From an uncultured Oscillospiraceae bacterium (GTDB taxonomy: Bacteria > Bacillota > Clostridia > Oscillospirales > Acutalibacteraceae): DNA of 31,712 nt. This document shows positions 31,653 to 31,712 of this stretch, piece after piece. Position 1 is the first letter of the stretch, and each line of letters opens with the position of its first letter. Below the pieces are notes generated by a model. The model saw only the letters and a program-made list of their open reading frames with translations. It made no database searches and was not told the origin of the DNA. The stretch is taken from contig UQDO01000026.1 of assembly GCA_900539855.1 (NCBI GenBank), positions 1 through 31,712 on the forward strand, written 5' to 3'. The translations under genes were made by a program, and so were the position numbers.

Positions 31653-31712
31653 TTTTCAGAGAGTTTGATCCTGGCTCAGGACGAACGCTGGCGGCGTGCC
31701 TAACACATGCAA
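31653..31712 (+). rRNA. 16S ribosomal RNA, 5' end (partial)
   Basis: AGAGTTTGATCCTGGCTCAG at 31660-31679 is the universal 5' 16S segment (E. coli positions 8-27). It is followed by GACGAACGCTGGCGGCGTGCC, as in Firmicutes. By E. coli numbering the mature end is near 31653. The gene continues beyond the window. Confidence 0.97.

Noticed and set aside
1..31712. CRISPR array, insertion sequence, prophage or tRNA
   Set aside because: No regularly spaced direct repeats, transposase or integrase motifs, phage genes or tRNA-like cloverleafs were seen on either strand.

Overview
The window looks like chromosomal DNA of a spore-forming, low-to-mid GC member of the Clostridia, possibly a gut Oscillospirales/Ruminococcaceae-type lineage (this placement is inference). 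The evidence is a SleB-type cortex hydrolase, an hrcA-grpE-dnaK-dnaJ operon with a perfect CIRCE operator, a clostridial-type Rex, strong AGGAG-like ribosome binding sites with frequent TTG/GTG starts, and the first bases of a Firmicutes-like 16S rRNA at the right edge. No phage, transposase, CRISPR array or tRNA gene was seen.

Layout. 1-387: mostly non-coding, with palindromes and one intrinsic terminator. 388-788 (-): a small gene that appears broken by a one-base frameshift. 791-2467 (-): fhs. 2597-3211 (+): a YdcF/DUF218 membrane protein. 3242-4048 (-): an AraC-type regulator, divergent from a tight 9.8 kb catabolic operon (4168-13961, +). That operon reads uxaC, uxuA, a TIM-barrel isomerase, an SDR fructuronate reductase, two more TIM-barrel isomerases, two tandem Gfo/Idh/MocA oxidoreductases of equal length, and a GH16 lipoprotein; it ends at a perfect 14-bp terminator hairpin. 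14110-15315 (-): a GH109-like Gfo/Idh/MocA protein, divergent from a second AraC-type regulator (15452-16252, +). 16296-20104 (-): an acn-icd-rex operon. 20287-21198 (+): a fourth TIM-barrel isomerase. 21382-26151 (+): the heat-shock operon. 26326-27339 (-): galE. 27465-30443 (-): an operon of AEC transporter, HAD phosphatase and ApgM-type phosphoglycerate mutase. 30615-31286 (-): sleB. 31411-31712 (+): rRNA promoter, leader and the 16S 5' end.

How the genes fit together. UxaC, the SDR and UxuA together convert D-glucuronate to fructuronate, mannonate and 2-keto-3-deoxygluconate. The isomerase and oxidoreductase genes between them and the secreted GH16 look like an extra set of sugar-redox steps that may release or reshape sugars from a glycan or glycoside before they enter that route. 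The closest known logic is oxidation to a 3-keto sugar by a Gfo/Idh/MocA enzyme followed by cleavage or isomerisation by an AP-endonuclease-2-type TIM barrel. No transporter, KDG kinase or KDPG aldolase lies in the window. Both AraC-type genes face their presumed targets across short intergenic regions carrying direct repeats spaced by whole helical turns. The acn-icd-rex operon has a Rex-like site over its -35 box, suggesting NADH-sensitive autoregulation of the oxidative branch of the TCA cycle.

The best candidate for something undescribed is the 4168-13961 operon taken with its divergent regulator and the GH109-like unit next to it. Its substrate cannot be read from sequence alone.
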